This document shows, in pieces, positions 6,102-14,066 of a stretch of DNA of 37,303 bases. This DNA comes from a virus. The stretch is taken from positions 1 through 37,303 of IMG/VR virus record IMGVR_UViG_3300036782_000155; one strand, written 5' to 3'. Under the pieces are notes generated by a model. The model searched no databases and was not told the origin of the DNA. It saw nothing but the letters and a program-made list of their open reading frames with translations. Made by a program: the position numbers and the translations under genes. Within the stretch, counting starts at the first letter, position 1; the number at the start of each line of letters is the position of its first letter.

Positions 6102-7359
6102 GCCACCCTCCGTTCTCGATCGCTATGTGGAAGCCTGCAACTATCCTGGCAGGCTCGATGAATCCGCGGTCGAATCGGAGCTGCGGCGCTATCTTCGGGC
6201 GCTCGGCGTGAAGCGGGAAATCGTGCGCCTTCGCGAAGGCTGGACTCTCGCGGAACATCCGCCGCTGGTGAAGTATGTAGGCGAGATCCTGGATAGGATC
6301 TCGACGGCCGCCCGCGACGCCCTCGACGCCCGCGACGCCCTCGACGCCCGCGACGCCCGCGACGCCCTCGACGCCCTCGACGCCCGCGCCGCCCGCGCCG
6401 CCCTCGACGCCCGCGCCGCCCTCGACGCCCGCGCCGCCCTCGACGCCCGCGCCGCCCGCGCCGCCCTCGACGCCCGCGACGCCCTCGACGCCCGCGACGC
6501 CCTCGACGCCCGCGACGCCCGCGCCGCCCGCGCCGCCCTCGATGCCCGCGACGCCCGCGCCGCCCTCGACGCCCGCGCCGCCCTCGACGCCCGCGCCGCC
6601 CTCGACGCCCTCGACATTCCGTTCCGCGGCGATGCAGCTTCGCTGCATCGCCTTGCAGCCTGGTGTATTCAAGTCGGCGGCTGGGGCTGGTGGAGATTCG
6701 AGTTGAGCTGGATCGCGTCGACTCACGTCGGCGCGCAACAGCTCAACTCTCCGAAGTCAGTACAGTCCTGGACTGAACCCATCTTTGAAGCTTTCCTCGC
6801 CGGCGCCTGGTTTCTTCATTGGACCGAAAGCACTCTGTACTGGGTTGCGAAGCCAGGGGTTCACGTAGAGGAGACTGCCAACGGCCGACGCCTGCATAAT
6901 TCCGAGGCCGCCGCGATCCGCTCGGACATCGAGAACCTCTATTTCTGGCACGGCGTGATGGTGCCGGCATTCGCCGTGGTGAAGCCGGAGTGGATCACGC
7001 TCAAACACATCGCCGATGAGACGAACGCGGAAGTGCGCCGCGTATTCATCGATCGCTATGGGCTGACTCGCTATCTGATCGACAGCGGAGCCAAGAAGAT
7101 TGCCGAGGACGAGTTCGGAGAACTCTATCGCGCCGAACTCGATGGTGACGAGCCGTTGGTGATGGTGAAGGTGATCAACTCAACTCCGGAGATGGATGGC
7201 AGCTCGAAGCCGTATTTCCTGCGCGTGCACCCGGAAATTAGGCCGCTGATGAACGCTGGCCTTGGCGATGAGCAGAAACCGACGCCGCTGAATGCTGTCG
7301 CGTCAACCTTCGGAATGACTGGCGAACAATATCTGAAGAGGCTCGTCGCTCAGACTTGA
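6088..7359 (+). CDS. Repeat protein: [D/A]A[R/L] tandem repeats plus conserved C-terminal domain
   Basis: 423 aa from the ATG at 6088 (GGCGGA upstream). Three parts are visible: a helical N-terminus (1-73); 34 perfect triplets of Asp/Ala-Ala-Arg/Leu (residues 74-175); and a conserved Trp-rich C-terminal region (about 180-423). That last region contains YFWHGVMVPAF, VKPEWITLKHI, EVRRVFIDRYG and a DEPLVMVKVINSTPE segment, which I recall as the DUF6745-type domain (name unverified). In databases this domain commonly sits beside the RQGDVL protein, as here. The repeat block would form an Ala-rich helix with alternating charge. The function is unknown. Its 3' end overlaps a convergent gene by 57 bases. 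Confidence 0.75.
   Translation: MSQTRPPSVLDRYVEACNYPGRLDESAVESELRRYLRALGVKREIVRLREGWTLAEHPPLVKYVGEILDRISTAARDALDARDALDARDARDALDALDARAARAALDARAALDARAALDARAARAALDARDALDARDALDARDARAARAALDARDARAALDARAALDARAALDALDIPFRGDAASLHRLAAWCIQVGGWGWWRFELSWIASTHVGAQQLNSPKSVQSWTEPIFEAFLAGAWFLHWTESTLYWVAKPGVHVEETANGRRLHNSEAAAIRSDIENLYFWHGVMVPAFAVVKPEWITLKHIADETNAEVRRVFIDRYGLTRYLIDSGAKKIAEDEFGELYRAELDGDEPLVMVKVINSTPEMDGSSKPYFLRVHPEIRPLMNAGLGDEQKPTPLNAVASTFGMTGEQYLKRLVAQT
6307..6612 (+). repeat. 34 x 9-bp tandem repeat, coding
   Basis: Unit G[A/C]C-GCC-C[G/T]C repeated 34 times without interruption, 306 bp. Only two of the nine positions vary (A/C at position 2 and G/T at position 8), apart from one GAT for GAC at 6541. 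Such purity indicates recent expansion by slippage or unequal crossing-over. The block is open in several frames on both strands. Confidence 0.97.
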
Positions 7360-7743
7360 TGTGACATAGCCCAGGGAGGTTTTCACCCCATCGCCTAGCG
7401 AAACTTCCAGCAGTTTGCGTTCGGCGTTCCACGTCGCATTTAGGCGTTCCCGACGCTTCGACTTCCACCCGATTGAGCGTAGAAACCTCCTCGCGGTGCA
7501 GCTGGCCTGAGAGTCGGCGCGGGTGAAGCTGAGTTTATAGGAGTCCTTCTCGCCCTCATCCGCGGCCAGAAGTGCGATCTTGCGCTTGTTCCGGTCCCAC
7601 AGGAATTGCACCGCGCCCACTCCGACGCTTTTGGCCAGGTGCGAGGCCGTGGAATTTAGAACGATTCGCCCATCTGGCGTGATCGAAAGCGCTGGTCCTC
7701 CGCGTGAGCGCGTCTTTGGGCGTTCAAATATTTCGTAGGTCAT
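7303..7743 (-). CDS. Conserved hypothetical protein, minus strand
   Basis: 146 aa. The start MTYEIFERPKTRSRGGPALSIT with downstream LLWDRNKRKIALLA-like strands (here FLWDRNKRKIALLAA) looks like a real conserved protein. I recall similar unnamed proteins in Actinobacteria and Acidobacteria, beta-rich at the N-terminus and basic at the C-terminus. It runs against the surrounding genes and converges on 6088-7359 with a 57-base tail overlap. Its upstream region (7744-7800) is AT-rich and may hold its own promoter, but no clear -35/-10 pair was found. It could be a regulator or a cargo gene; no DNA-binding motif is evident. Confidence 0.7.
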   Translation of the reverse strand: MTYEIFERPKTRSRGGPALSITPDGRIVLNSTASHLAKSVGVGAVQFLWDRNKRKIALLAADEGEKDSYKLSFTRADSQASCTARRFLRSIGWKSKRRERLNATWNAERKLLEVSLGDGVKTSLGYVTSSLSDEPLQILFASHSEG

Positions 7744-8038
7744 AAAGTAGACTTTAGATTAGCACAGATATGAGACAGTAACAAACAACGTCTCCGCGAG
7801 GATGTATAGATGTATTGCCTCTCGGCGCGGCGACCCGTTCCAGCACGAACGTAACTTGCGCTGTCTCCCCCTCGGCGTTGATCCTGCATCCTGAACGGGC
7901 GGCGGACCAGTGACCCTAAGCGCCGCGTCTCTGACGCCCCGACTTCTTCGCTCGATCTGCCGCCTGCCTAGTTTCCAGGTACTCCCGCACCACGCCGGGA
8001 AGCCCCGTCACCCCCTTACCTGAAGTGTATCCAGCGCC
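7744..8038. other. Intergenic stretch between divergent genes
   Basis: 295 bases between the minus gene and the next plus gene. The first 55 bases are AT-rich and suit a promoter for the minus gene. A short inverted repeat CGTTC/GAACG lies near 7834-7850. On the minus strand, 7916-8011 is a 31-codon frame from GTG with protein-like composition (TGLPGVVREYLETRQAADRA), perhaps a gene remnant. No tRNA or terminator recognised. Confidence 0.4.
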
Positions 8039-8365
8039 ATGAAAGTCGCCTTTTTAGATCACACCCAACTCCCTGGGGCTACGAAGCCTTCCGGGGGGTA
8101 TCTCGATCGGATCGATGCCGATCGGCTCGTCAGCGAATTGATTGCGGAACGCATCTCGGCTAAAGTCATTCGAGCTTTTGCCCCTGGTTCCTCATTCCGC
8201 CGCCTGCCAGGCTCTATTCCCTCGCCGGGCAGGCTCGCTCTCGCACCGAAGGAAGTCGGAAATGTCCGCTTCGCGAACGTGCCCACGCGCGCCGGCCGCT
8301 ATATTGCCGAGATGCACAAGCTCGCGCTCAAAGCTTTTAAATCGAACTTCCTCCGCACAGCCTGA
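8039..8365 (+). CDS. Hypothetical basic protein, 108 aa
   Basis: ATG at 8039 with only a weak ribosome site (GAAG). The sequence has a DADRLVSELIAERISAKVIR helix and a Gly/Pro/Arg-rich middle, and ends in a basic helix. No family recognised. The start is uncertain because the codon bias is weaker at the 5' end and the overlapping minus strand also has a short open frame there. It probably opens the second group of small pre-terminase genes. Confidence 0.5.
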   Translation: MKVAFLDHTQLPGATKPSGGYLDRIDADRLVSELIAERISAKVIRAFAPGSSFRRLPGSIPSPGRLALAPKEVGNVRFANVPTRAGRYIAEMHKLALKAFKSNFLRTA

Positions 8366-8372
8366 GCCATGC

Positions 8373-8573
8373 GTGCCCAGCTTCATCGAACTGCTTGCTC
8401 TTTCCGACAGCGTTACTTTGCTTTCCCAACTGAAGGCTGCCCGGACGCCGATGATGCCGGAGAGGATCGAATTCCTGTCCTGGATGGCTTTGGTGATGTT
8501 CGACGGCTACGAAGTGTTCCCCGCCCATGACTCCACTCGAACAAAAAGCGCGCGATCGAGCGATCCGGAATAA
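8373..8573 (+). CDS. Small hypothetical protein, 66 aa
   Basis: GTG start at 8373, seven bases after the previous stop, no strong ribosome site. Codon use in this frame is typical of the window (mostly G or C in third position). The product has plausible helices (FIELLALSDSVTLLSQLK, RIEFLSWMALVMF). The last 15 codons overlap the next gene. A competing 53-aa frame at 8369-8530 has poor codon use. Confidence 0.4.
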   Translation: MPSFIELLALSDSVTLLSQLKAARTPMMPERIEFLSWMALVMFDGYEVFPAHDSTRTKSARSSDPE

Positions 8574-8781
8574 TCCGCGTCGCCTGCCGGAACGTTGGAT
8601 CAAGGCTTACCTCGAACGGAAACCGGAACAGCTAGCAGAGGATGTGCTTCAGGTTTTTGACGAGAATTACAAACTTCGGCGCCACGTCGAGCGCGACCGC
8701 ATCATCATTGCGGTCTTCACTTCGATCCTGACTGGCCTGTGCTGGGAAGGACTGAAGGCGCTAGTTCAATTCGTCCGATGA
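8527..8781 (+). CDS. Small protein with C-terminal membrane helix
   Basis: 84 aa. A highly charged N-terminal helix region (1-58) ends in RRHVERDR, and a hydrophobic segment follows (59-83, IIIAVFTSILTGLCWEGLKAL). The layout is that of a tail-anchored small membrane protein. ATGA-coupled to the next gene. No family recognised; it lies upstream of the packaging genes, where phages often keep variable accessory genes. Confidence 0.5.
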   Translation: MTPLEQKARDRAIRNNPRRLPERWIKAYLERKPEQLAEDVLQVFDENYKLRRHVERDRIIIAVFTSILTGLCWEGLKALVQFVR

Positions 8782-8963
8782 AACGCGTAAAACACATCGC
8801 GCTTAATGTTCCGATGGAGATGTGGTTCGAGCTGATCGACGCTGCGGCCGAATGCTACCAGAAGGACGAGCGTCGTGACTGCACTCCGGAATCCTTTGCC
8901 CTCGAAGCGATCCAGTCGGTCCTAGCGGATCGCCGATTGAACCGCATGGAGTTGGCTGGATGA
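8778..8963 (+). CDS. Small hypothetical protein, 61 aa
   Basis: ATG at 8778 in an ATGA overlap. The opening KRVKHIALNVPMEMWFELIDAA resembles the start of ribbon-helix-helix proteins (a beta strand followed by helix A), and a second helix follows (PESFALEAIQSVL). A small DNA-binding or antitoxin-like protein is therefore possible. This is inferred from pattern only. It could be a regulator of the late operon downstream. Confidence 0.5.
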   Translation: MKRVKHIALNVPMEMWFELIDAAAECYQKDERRDCTPESFALEAIQSVLADRRLNRMELAG

Positions 8964-9028
8964 CAATTTTGATCCTCATCATGCCATGCCGCCGTCTCTC
9001 CGGTCCCGCTACTATTCGCGAGGGCTGA
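8960..9028 (+). CDS. Possible 22-aa peptide
   Basis: ATG at 8960 overlaps the previous stop (ATGA). The frame has a short hydrophobic start (MTILILIM) and a basic end. It is too short to judge; listed because it continues the coupled chain. Confidence 0.2.
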   Translation: MTILILIMPCRRLSGPATIREG

Positions 9029-9046
9029 AGTGAAAGACGAAACTGC

Positions 9047-9379
9047 ATGCCTCGACGTGCACCGATCGCAAAGCCACCACGGTTCGAATCGGCGAACGGC
9101 AGTCGCGAGCGGCGACGACGCGAAAGCGGACTTCGCCGGCTATACGACTCAGCGCAGTGGCGTGAGCGCACCAGGCCGTTCGTTCTCGAGCGTGACCCGA
9201 TGTGCAAGATCGCGAAGCTTTGCGGCGGCAACGAGCCCAGCACCGACGTCGACCATGTCATCAAGGCTGCGGTCTATATTGCGCAGAACGGCGGCGACTG
9301 GCGCCGCTTCTATGACGTCTCAAACCTCCAGGGCGTCTGTAAGGCAGACCACACCGCGAAGACCGCGCGTGGGGGGTAG
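9047..9379 (+). CDS. Packaging-associated HNH endonuclease
   Basis: 110 aa. A basic N-terminus is followed by YDSAQWRERTRPFVLERD (33-50), then VDHVIKA (D69-H70), a NGGDWRRFYDVSNLQGVC segment (N93) and a final DHTAKTA (H102). This is the standard layout of the small HNH proteins encoded next to phage terminase genes. These act with the terminase, nicking or cutting DNA during packaging. Cys53, Cys59 and Cys98 could hold a structural metal. The start is the only ATG giving the full domain; the ribosome site is weak. About 95 bases separate it from the small terminase, a possible place for a packaging site. Confidence 0.85.
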   Translation: MPRRAPIAKPPRFESANGSRERRRRESGLRRLYDSAQWRERTRPFVLERDPMCKIAKLCGGNEPSTDVDHVIKAAVYIAQNGGDWRRFYDVSNLQGVCKADHTAKTARGG

Positions 9380-9475
9380 GGGGCTGATTTTCGCCAGCCG
9401 GCGAGGGCCTGCGACCGATGTGCAGTCACGCGCGCAATTCCGCAGCAAACGATTTTTTTTCAATTGGGGAAAAAT

Positions 9476-10012
9476 ATGGGCGCTAAGGGATCCGGTGGTC
9501 ACAACAAAAAGCCATCGAAGCTCAAAGCGATCCAGGGCAACGCCGGCAAGCGCAAGATTAATCATCGCGAACCGAAGCCTACACCAGGCATCCCACTGAT
9601 GCCGGCACACCTAGCGAAGGACCCAGTCGCAAAAGCGAAGTGGAAGGAGCTGGTGCCGATCTTGAATCGCATGGGCGTGCTGACAACCGCAGACGGTGAC
9701 GGCCTGGCTGCTTACTGTGCGCTGTTCTCGCAGTGGGTCAAGTGTGAGGCCGCGATTCGGAAGCTTGGCATGTTCACCGCTGACGTCGATGAGACCAGTG
9801 GCCTAGCGAAGATCAAACAGAATCCAGCGGTGCGCGTGAAGGCAGATACGCTTCGCCTCATGCGTCAATTTGAAAACGAATTCGGCCTTACGCCAGCGGC
9901 GCGCTCAAATCTGAGCGTCGGCCAAGGTCGGGATCTCGAGCCAGATGTTAAAGCACAAGACGCACTTCAAAACTTCATCGACCGAAAGCCTGTTAGCGCG
10001 CGCACACAATAG
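9476..10012 (+). CDS. terS: Terminase small subunit, P27 family
   Basis: 178 aa. I chose the ATG at 9476 (GGGGAA 5-10 bases upstream) over a TTG at 9464. The Gly/Lys-rich basic start (MGAKGSGGHNKKP) and the APHLAKDP-like segment (AHLAKDPVAKAKWKELVP) identify the family. So do the LTTADGDGLAAYC and SQWVKCEAAIRKLG helices and the FENEFGLTPAARSNL box. The small subunit recognises phage DNA and regulates the large subunit at the start of packaging. Its end overlaps the large subunit by 68 bases in another frame. Confidence 0.93.
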   Translation: MGAKGSGGHNKKPSKLKAIQGNAGKRKINHREPKPTPGIPLMPAHLAKDPVAKAKWKELVPILNRMGVLTTADGDGLAAYCALFSQWVKCEAAIRKLGMFTADVDETSGLAKIKQNPAVRVKADTLRLMRQFENEFGLTPAARSNLSVGQGRDLEPDVKAQDALQNFIDRKPVSARTQ

Positions 10013-11786
10013 CACGCCGGCAGTGGCGCGCTATTGTCTCGACGTCCTCACCGGTAACATCCCTGTCGGGCGCCTGGTCTTCCTCTCGGTCGAACGCCAC
10101 GTCCGCGACCTGATTGAAGGCCAAAAGCGCGGACTGTGCTATGACGATGCAGCCGCGGCTTATGTCATCGAATTCTTTGAAAACTTCCTGGTCTTCGCGG
10201 AGGGCGAGCACGCCGGAAAGCCGTTCATTCCGTCGCCCTGGCAGCAATTTGTTCTTGCAATGTTGTTCGGCTGGAAGACGGCCGATGGCTTTCGCAGGTT
10301 CCGGACGGCCTATCTTGAGATCGGCAAGGGGAACGGCAAATCCCCGCTGGCGGCCGGAATTCTGCTCTTTATGCTCATCGCCGACGGCGAAGAGAGCGCG
10401 GAGATATACTCGGCCGCGGTCACGAAAGACCAGGCGAAGATTCTTTTCCGCGATGCGGAAAATATGCGGACCGCGTCGTCTTGGCTTCGCCAGAAGATCG
10501 CTGCCCACCGCAATAATCTCTCCGTTGCGTCGACCGCCTCATTTGCGCGGCCGATTTCTTCTGAGAAGCGCGGCCTTGATGGCAAGCGCGTCCACTGCGC
10601 TCTGATCGACGAACTGCATGAGCACCCGAGCGATGTTGTTGTGAACAAGATGCGCGCTGGCACTAAGGGGCGCCGGCAGGCACTCATCTTCATGATTACA
10701 AATTCGGGATTCGATCGCGAAACCGTCTGCTATTACCAGCATGAGTATTCGAGGAAGGTCCTCGATGCGATCATCGAGGCCGACGCGCACTTCGCCTATG
10801 TCTGCCACCTCGATGCCTGCGAAGAATGCCAGGCGAACGGCTACACCCAACCGAAAGAAGGCTGCAACAACTGCGACAGCTGGCTTGACCAGGACGTCTG
10901 GATCAAGGCCAATCCGAATCTGGGCGTCTCGATCGGGGTGAAGTATCTGGACGAGCAAGTACAGGAGGCCGTCGCGATGCCTTCTAAGGAAGGGATCGTC
11001 CGGCGTCTGAATCTTTGCTTCTGGACGCAGGGGGAGAAGCGCGCGATCGGCGCTGTTGCCTGGGCTCGCTGCAGCGGTCTGGCACGAGAAGAGGATCCTG
11101 TTGCCTGGCGTGCTCGCCAGTTCGAGCAACTACGCGGACGCAACTGCGGCGCCGGGATGGATCTGGGATCGACCGATGACATGACGTCCGTTGTCTATTT
11201 TTTCGATCGCCAGCCTGGTGTGGCAAAACCGATAGTTCTGCCGTTCTTTTACGCGCCGGAAGAGAGCGTAGCCCTCCGCACGCAGCGCGATCGAATCCCT
11301 TATGAGATGTGGCGACAGCTTGGCTTTCTGAAGGTCACTCCAGGCCAGGTGCGCGACGACGACTTTATCCGCAAGGATATTAACGACTGCGCGCGGCTCT
11401 TCAATGTGAAGGAACTGCGTTTCGATCCGCATCGCGTCCTATTGCTTTTGAACCAATTGCAAGGCGATGGATTCAGCGTGGAGAGCAACGCGCACCGGAA
11501 TCGACTGGAAGGCCATCAGCAGGGCTTTATTTCGATGCACGACCCGACGAGTCGCGTTCTTACCATGATCAAGAATGGCGACTTCGAGCACGGCAACAAC
11601 CCCGTACTGACCTGGATGGCGGATAACCTGGTCATCGTCGCCGACGCAGCCGGAAATCAGAAACCGGTGAAGCCCTCGAATCCAAGTTCTCCGAAAAAGA
11701 TCGACGGCATGGTTGCTTTCATTCTAGCCACGGCAGCCATGGATGCCCATCCCGTCACCGCGCGGCCTCGAGTCCACGTCGTATGA
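9945..11786 (+). CDS. terL: Terminase large subunit
   Basis: 613 aa, Terminase_1-type. Walker A is GKGNGKS (127-133) and Walker B is ALIDELHEH (219-227, D222-E223). The nuclease domain begins with GAGMDLGSTDD (D406) and ends with the usual KIDGMVAFILATAAMD segment. This motor-nuclease pumps DNA into proheads and cuts it. Odd feature: residues 287-310 hold five Cys (CHLDACEEC, then CNNC) between the ATPase and nuclease domains, a likely zinc knuckle replacing the usual acidic loop. The first 25 residues lie in the overlap with the small subunit and the start is uncertain; the next candidate is GTG at 10023, without a ribosome site. Confidence 0.95.
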   Translation: MLKHKTHFKTSSTESLLARAHNSTPAVARYCLDVLTGNIPVGRLVFLSVERHVRDLIEGQKRGLCYDDAAAAYVIEFFENFLVFAEGEHAGKPFIPSPWQQFVLAMLFGWKTADGFRRFRTAYLEIGKGNGKSPLAAGILLFMLIADGEESAEIYSAAVTKDQAKILFRDAENMRTASSWLRQKIAAHRNNLSVASTASFARPISSEKRGLDGKRVHCALIDELHEHPSDVVVNKMRAGTKGRRQALIFMITNSGFDRETVCYYQHEYSRKVLDAIIEADAHFAYVCHLDACEECQANGYTQPKEGCNNCDSWLDQDVWIKANPNLGVSIGVKYLDEQVQEAVAMPSKEGIVRRLNLCFWTQGEKRAIGAVAWARCSGLAREEDPVAWRARQFEQLRGRNCGAGMDLGSTDDMTSVVYFFDRQPGVAKPIVLPFFYAPEESVALRTQRDRIPYEMWRQLGFLKVTPGQVRDDDFIRKDINDCARLFNVKELRFDPHRVLLLLNQLQGDGFSVESNAHRNRLEGHQQGFISMHDPTSRVLTMIKNGDFEHGNNPVLTWMADNLVIVADAAGNQKPVKPSNPSSPKKIDGMVAFILATAAMDAHPVTARPRVHVV

Positions 11787-12046
11787 GCGCAAAACCAGTC
11801 AGCATCAGCGATCTCGGCGGGCAGAACGAAAAGGACAAACTGCTCAAGGCCAAGCGGCGAAGCGAACTCCGCGACGATGTTCTTTACGTCGCTGGAGCGC
11901 TCCTGGTCACCGCGGGCGTCGGATTGCTCCGCATCAGCTGGGCCTTCATTGCTGCCGGATTTTTTTGCATGCTGTTGCCTCTCCTCCAGCTCGCGACAGG
12001 GTTCATTCGGGGTTTGAGGTCGATCCCTTCCGGGAGTCGAAGATGA
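11783..12046 (+). CDS. Small two-helix membrane protein
   Basis: 87 aa, ATGA-coupled to the terminase. The first 30 residues are charged. Two hydrophobic segments follow (about 34-49 and 51-73), then a basic tail, so a helical hairpin in the inner membrane is likely. It sits between terminase and portal, where phages often carry small unassigned genes. No family recognised. Confidence 0.6.
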   Translation: MSAKPVSISDLGGQNEKDKLLKAKRRSELRDDVLYVAGALLVTAGVGLLRISWAFIAAGFFCMLLPLLQLATGFIRGLRSIPSGSRR

Positions 12047-12240
12047 ACGAACCGATAGTTGAACAGCTCGGTGAAATGAATCCGTTAGGCCATGCGAGAC
12101 TCACGTGCAAGATTTATCGCAATCCGGACGGGTCGCCCATCAAGAGTCCCGAGGCGATTAGGTTTCCTGCGCTTTCGCGCCGACAGCGTCGCGCCATCTC
12201 ACGCCAGGTTCTAAAAGAGATGCGGAAGAAGCCGGCATAA
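12043..12240 (+). CDS. Small hypothetical protein, 65 aa
   Basis: ATG at 12043, ATGA-coupled to the membrane protein. The sequence suggests a short beta hairpin (HARLTCKIYRNPDGSP) and a strongly basic C-terminal helix (RRQRRAISRQVLKEMRKK) that may contact DNA or the portal. No family recognised. Two bases separate it from the portal start. Confidence 0.55.
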   Translation: MNEPIVEQLGEMNPLGHARLTCKIYRNPDGSPIKSPEAIRFPALSRRQRRAISRQVLKEMRKKPA

Positions 12241-12242
12241 CC

Positions 12243-14066
12243 ATGGGCCTGATCTCCGAAACCCGCACATCACTGGAAAATCCGCAGACGCCGCTCTCCT
12301 ACCCGAGCGAATGGCTGTTAGATATTTTCAACGGTGGTCGCACCGACTCCGGGATCCGCGTCTCGGAGATGACCGCTCTTCAGGTTTCCACCATCTGGGC
12401 CTGCTGCGAAATCAAGGGCGGCGCGATCGGCGCCCTTGAGTTGAAGATTTTCGAGAAGCTTGTGACGGACAGTGGCCGGCTGAAGCGCCGTATCGCCCAC
12501 GATCACGACTACTGGGATCTCCTCGAGCACGAGCCCAATTCCGAGATGTCGGCATTCACCATGAAGAAAACGGTGCAGGTGCACCGCATGCTTTGGGGGA
12601 ATGGCTATATCGAGATACAGCGCGATCGGAGCGGACGAATTATTGCTCTCTGGCCGCGAAATCCGGCGCGTATTCGGCCGCATCGCGTGATTGCCCCGAT
12701 TCCGGTGACCACCTCGGACGGTATCGTACTGACCGCACGTCCAGGGCAAATGGTCTATGTGACTACCGAGGGCATGGAAACCGAAAGCATGAATCCGGAG
12801 AGTCCGTCTTTCGACGCGGCCGGCCCGCATGGCGATCGTTACATCTTTCCCGAAGACGTGATGCACATTCCCGGCCTCTCTCTCGACGGCCGCATTGGGC
12901 AAGACGTCATCCAGCTCGCACGCAACGCTGTGGGCCTGGCGCTGGCTACGGAAAAGTTCGGCGCAAAGTTCTTTGGCAATGGCGCGATCGGCCGCGGCGT
13001 TTTCAAGATTCCCGGAACTCTGACTCCCGAGGACATGGCGAATCTGCGCAAGGAAGTGCAGGAAGCCTGGGGCGGAGAGAACGCCAATCGTCCCATGGTG
13101 CTCGATAGCGGCATGGAATATGTCGCAACTTCGACGAAGCCCAATGAGGCTCAGTTTCTCGAAACCCGCGAGCACGAAGTGATTGAGCTTTGTCGCATTT
13201 TCACCACGCCGCCGCACATGGTTGGAGTGACCGAAAAGACTAGCCGTGCCAACACCGAACAGATTGGCCAGGAGTTTTTAACGTTTTCCCTCGCTCCTGA
13301 CCTTTGCGCCTGGGAACAGGAAGTGAAGCGCAAGATGTTGCCTTCTCCCGATCGCGGGCGCAACGCGGCAAAACGCTTCGGCGTGTTTTTCGACACATGG
13401 CCTCTGGTCACTCCATCCGCTAACGATTTGCGCGCTTTCGTCCAGGCCATGATTCAGTGGGGCGTGTGGGAGCCGAATGATGCGCGCGAGCGCATGCACA
13501 TGAATCCTCTCGATACGCCCGCGGCCGATTCCACCTGGATGCAGATCAATATGGCCCCGGTCGACCAGCTTTTTGAGACTCCTGCTCTGCCTGGCGCCGG
13601 CGACGATGAAAATAACGAACCGGCCGACGATGGCGCCAAGCCAGGATCCAAAAAGCGAACTGCCCGCACGGAAGAACTTCTTGTCGCACGCCTTTCCCGC
13701 GCTTATTCCCGCGTCTTCCGTGATGCTTTTGGTCGCATCTGCCGGCGATCGCAGGCGGATGAATCGACTTTCCGGCAGGTTTTCCTGCCGGTCCTGGTCA
13801 GCATCGGTGAGGAGCTCGAGCAATACGCCGCGCAGATTCTAGGCACGGTCACGAGTCCTGACGGACTTGAGAGCTCGCGCTTCCTCGCCGGCTACCTGGG
13901 AACCATGTTTCATCGATTTGAGGGCGAGTCCTGGGCATCAGCGAACGGATCCGCTCATGAGATCTGTGTGCGCGAGCTGAGCCGGGCGATTCGGGCGCTC
14001 GCCATAGAAGCTTACCGCAATGCCGCAACCGCCGCGGCAAAACTAGAAACCGAGGTGGAGTCATGA
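12243..14066 (+). CDS. Portal protein, HK97 type
   Basis: 607 aa. The core (about 1-455) matches HK97-type portals: ALQVSTIWACCEIKGGAIG, an NGYIEIQRDRSGRI strand pair, DVMHIPGLSLDG, the FGNGAIGRGVF loop, ETREHEVIELCRIFTTPPHMVG and the NTEQIGQEF helix. Twelve copies form the DNA entry ring at one capsid vertex and bind the terminase. It is about 150 residues longer than typical. After an acidic, Pro-rich linker (about 457-480) comes a helical domain rich in Arg and Ala that I do not recognise. It overlaps the protease gene (ATGA). Confidence 0.95.
   Translation: MGLISETRTSLENPQTPLSYPSEWLLDIFNGGRTDSGIRVSEMTALQVSTIWACCEIKGGAIGALELKIFEKLVTDSGRLKRRIAHDHDYWDLLEHEPNSEMSAFTMKKTVQVHRMLWGNGYIEIQRDRSGRIIALWPRNPARIRPHRVIAPIPVTTSDGIVLTARPGQMVYVTTEGMETESMNPESPSFDAAGPHGDRYIFPEDVMHIPGLSLDGRIGQDVIQLARNAVGLALATEKFGAKFFGNGAIGRGVFKIPGTLTPEDMANLRKEVQEAWGGENANRPMVLDSGMEYVATSTKPNEAQFLETREHEVIELCRIFTTPPHMVGVTEKTSRANTEQIGQEFLTFSLAPDLCAWEQEVKRKMLPSPDRGRNAAKRFGVFFDTWPLVTPSANDLRAFVQAMIQWGVWEPNDARERMHMNPLDTPAADSTWMQINMAPVDQLFETPALPGAGDDENNEPADDGAKPGSKKRTARTEELLVARLSRAYSRVFRDAFGRICRRSQADESTFRQVFLPVLVSIGEELEQYAAQILGTVTSPDGLESSRFLAGYLGTMFHRFEGESWASANGSAHEICVRELSRAIRALAIEAYRNAATAAAKLETEVES

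Noticed and set aside
6307-6612. Diversity-generating retroelement target region
   Set aside because: The variation is a tandem repeat with two binary positions, not A-specific substitution, and no reverse transcriptase is present.
6022-6738. Minus-strand frame with a collagen-like Gly-rich repeat, and another with a Ser-Arg-Ala repeat
   Set aside because: Both are readouts of the 9-bp repeat in other frames. The plus frame has the conserved C-terminal domain and correct codon use.
8369-8530. 53-aa frame with ATG start and ATGA end
   Set aside because: Poor codon use compared with the overlapping GTG frame 8373-8573; not convincing despite the ATGA junction.
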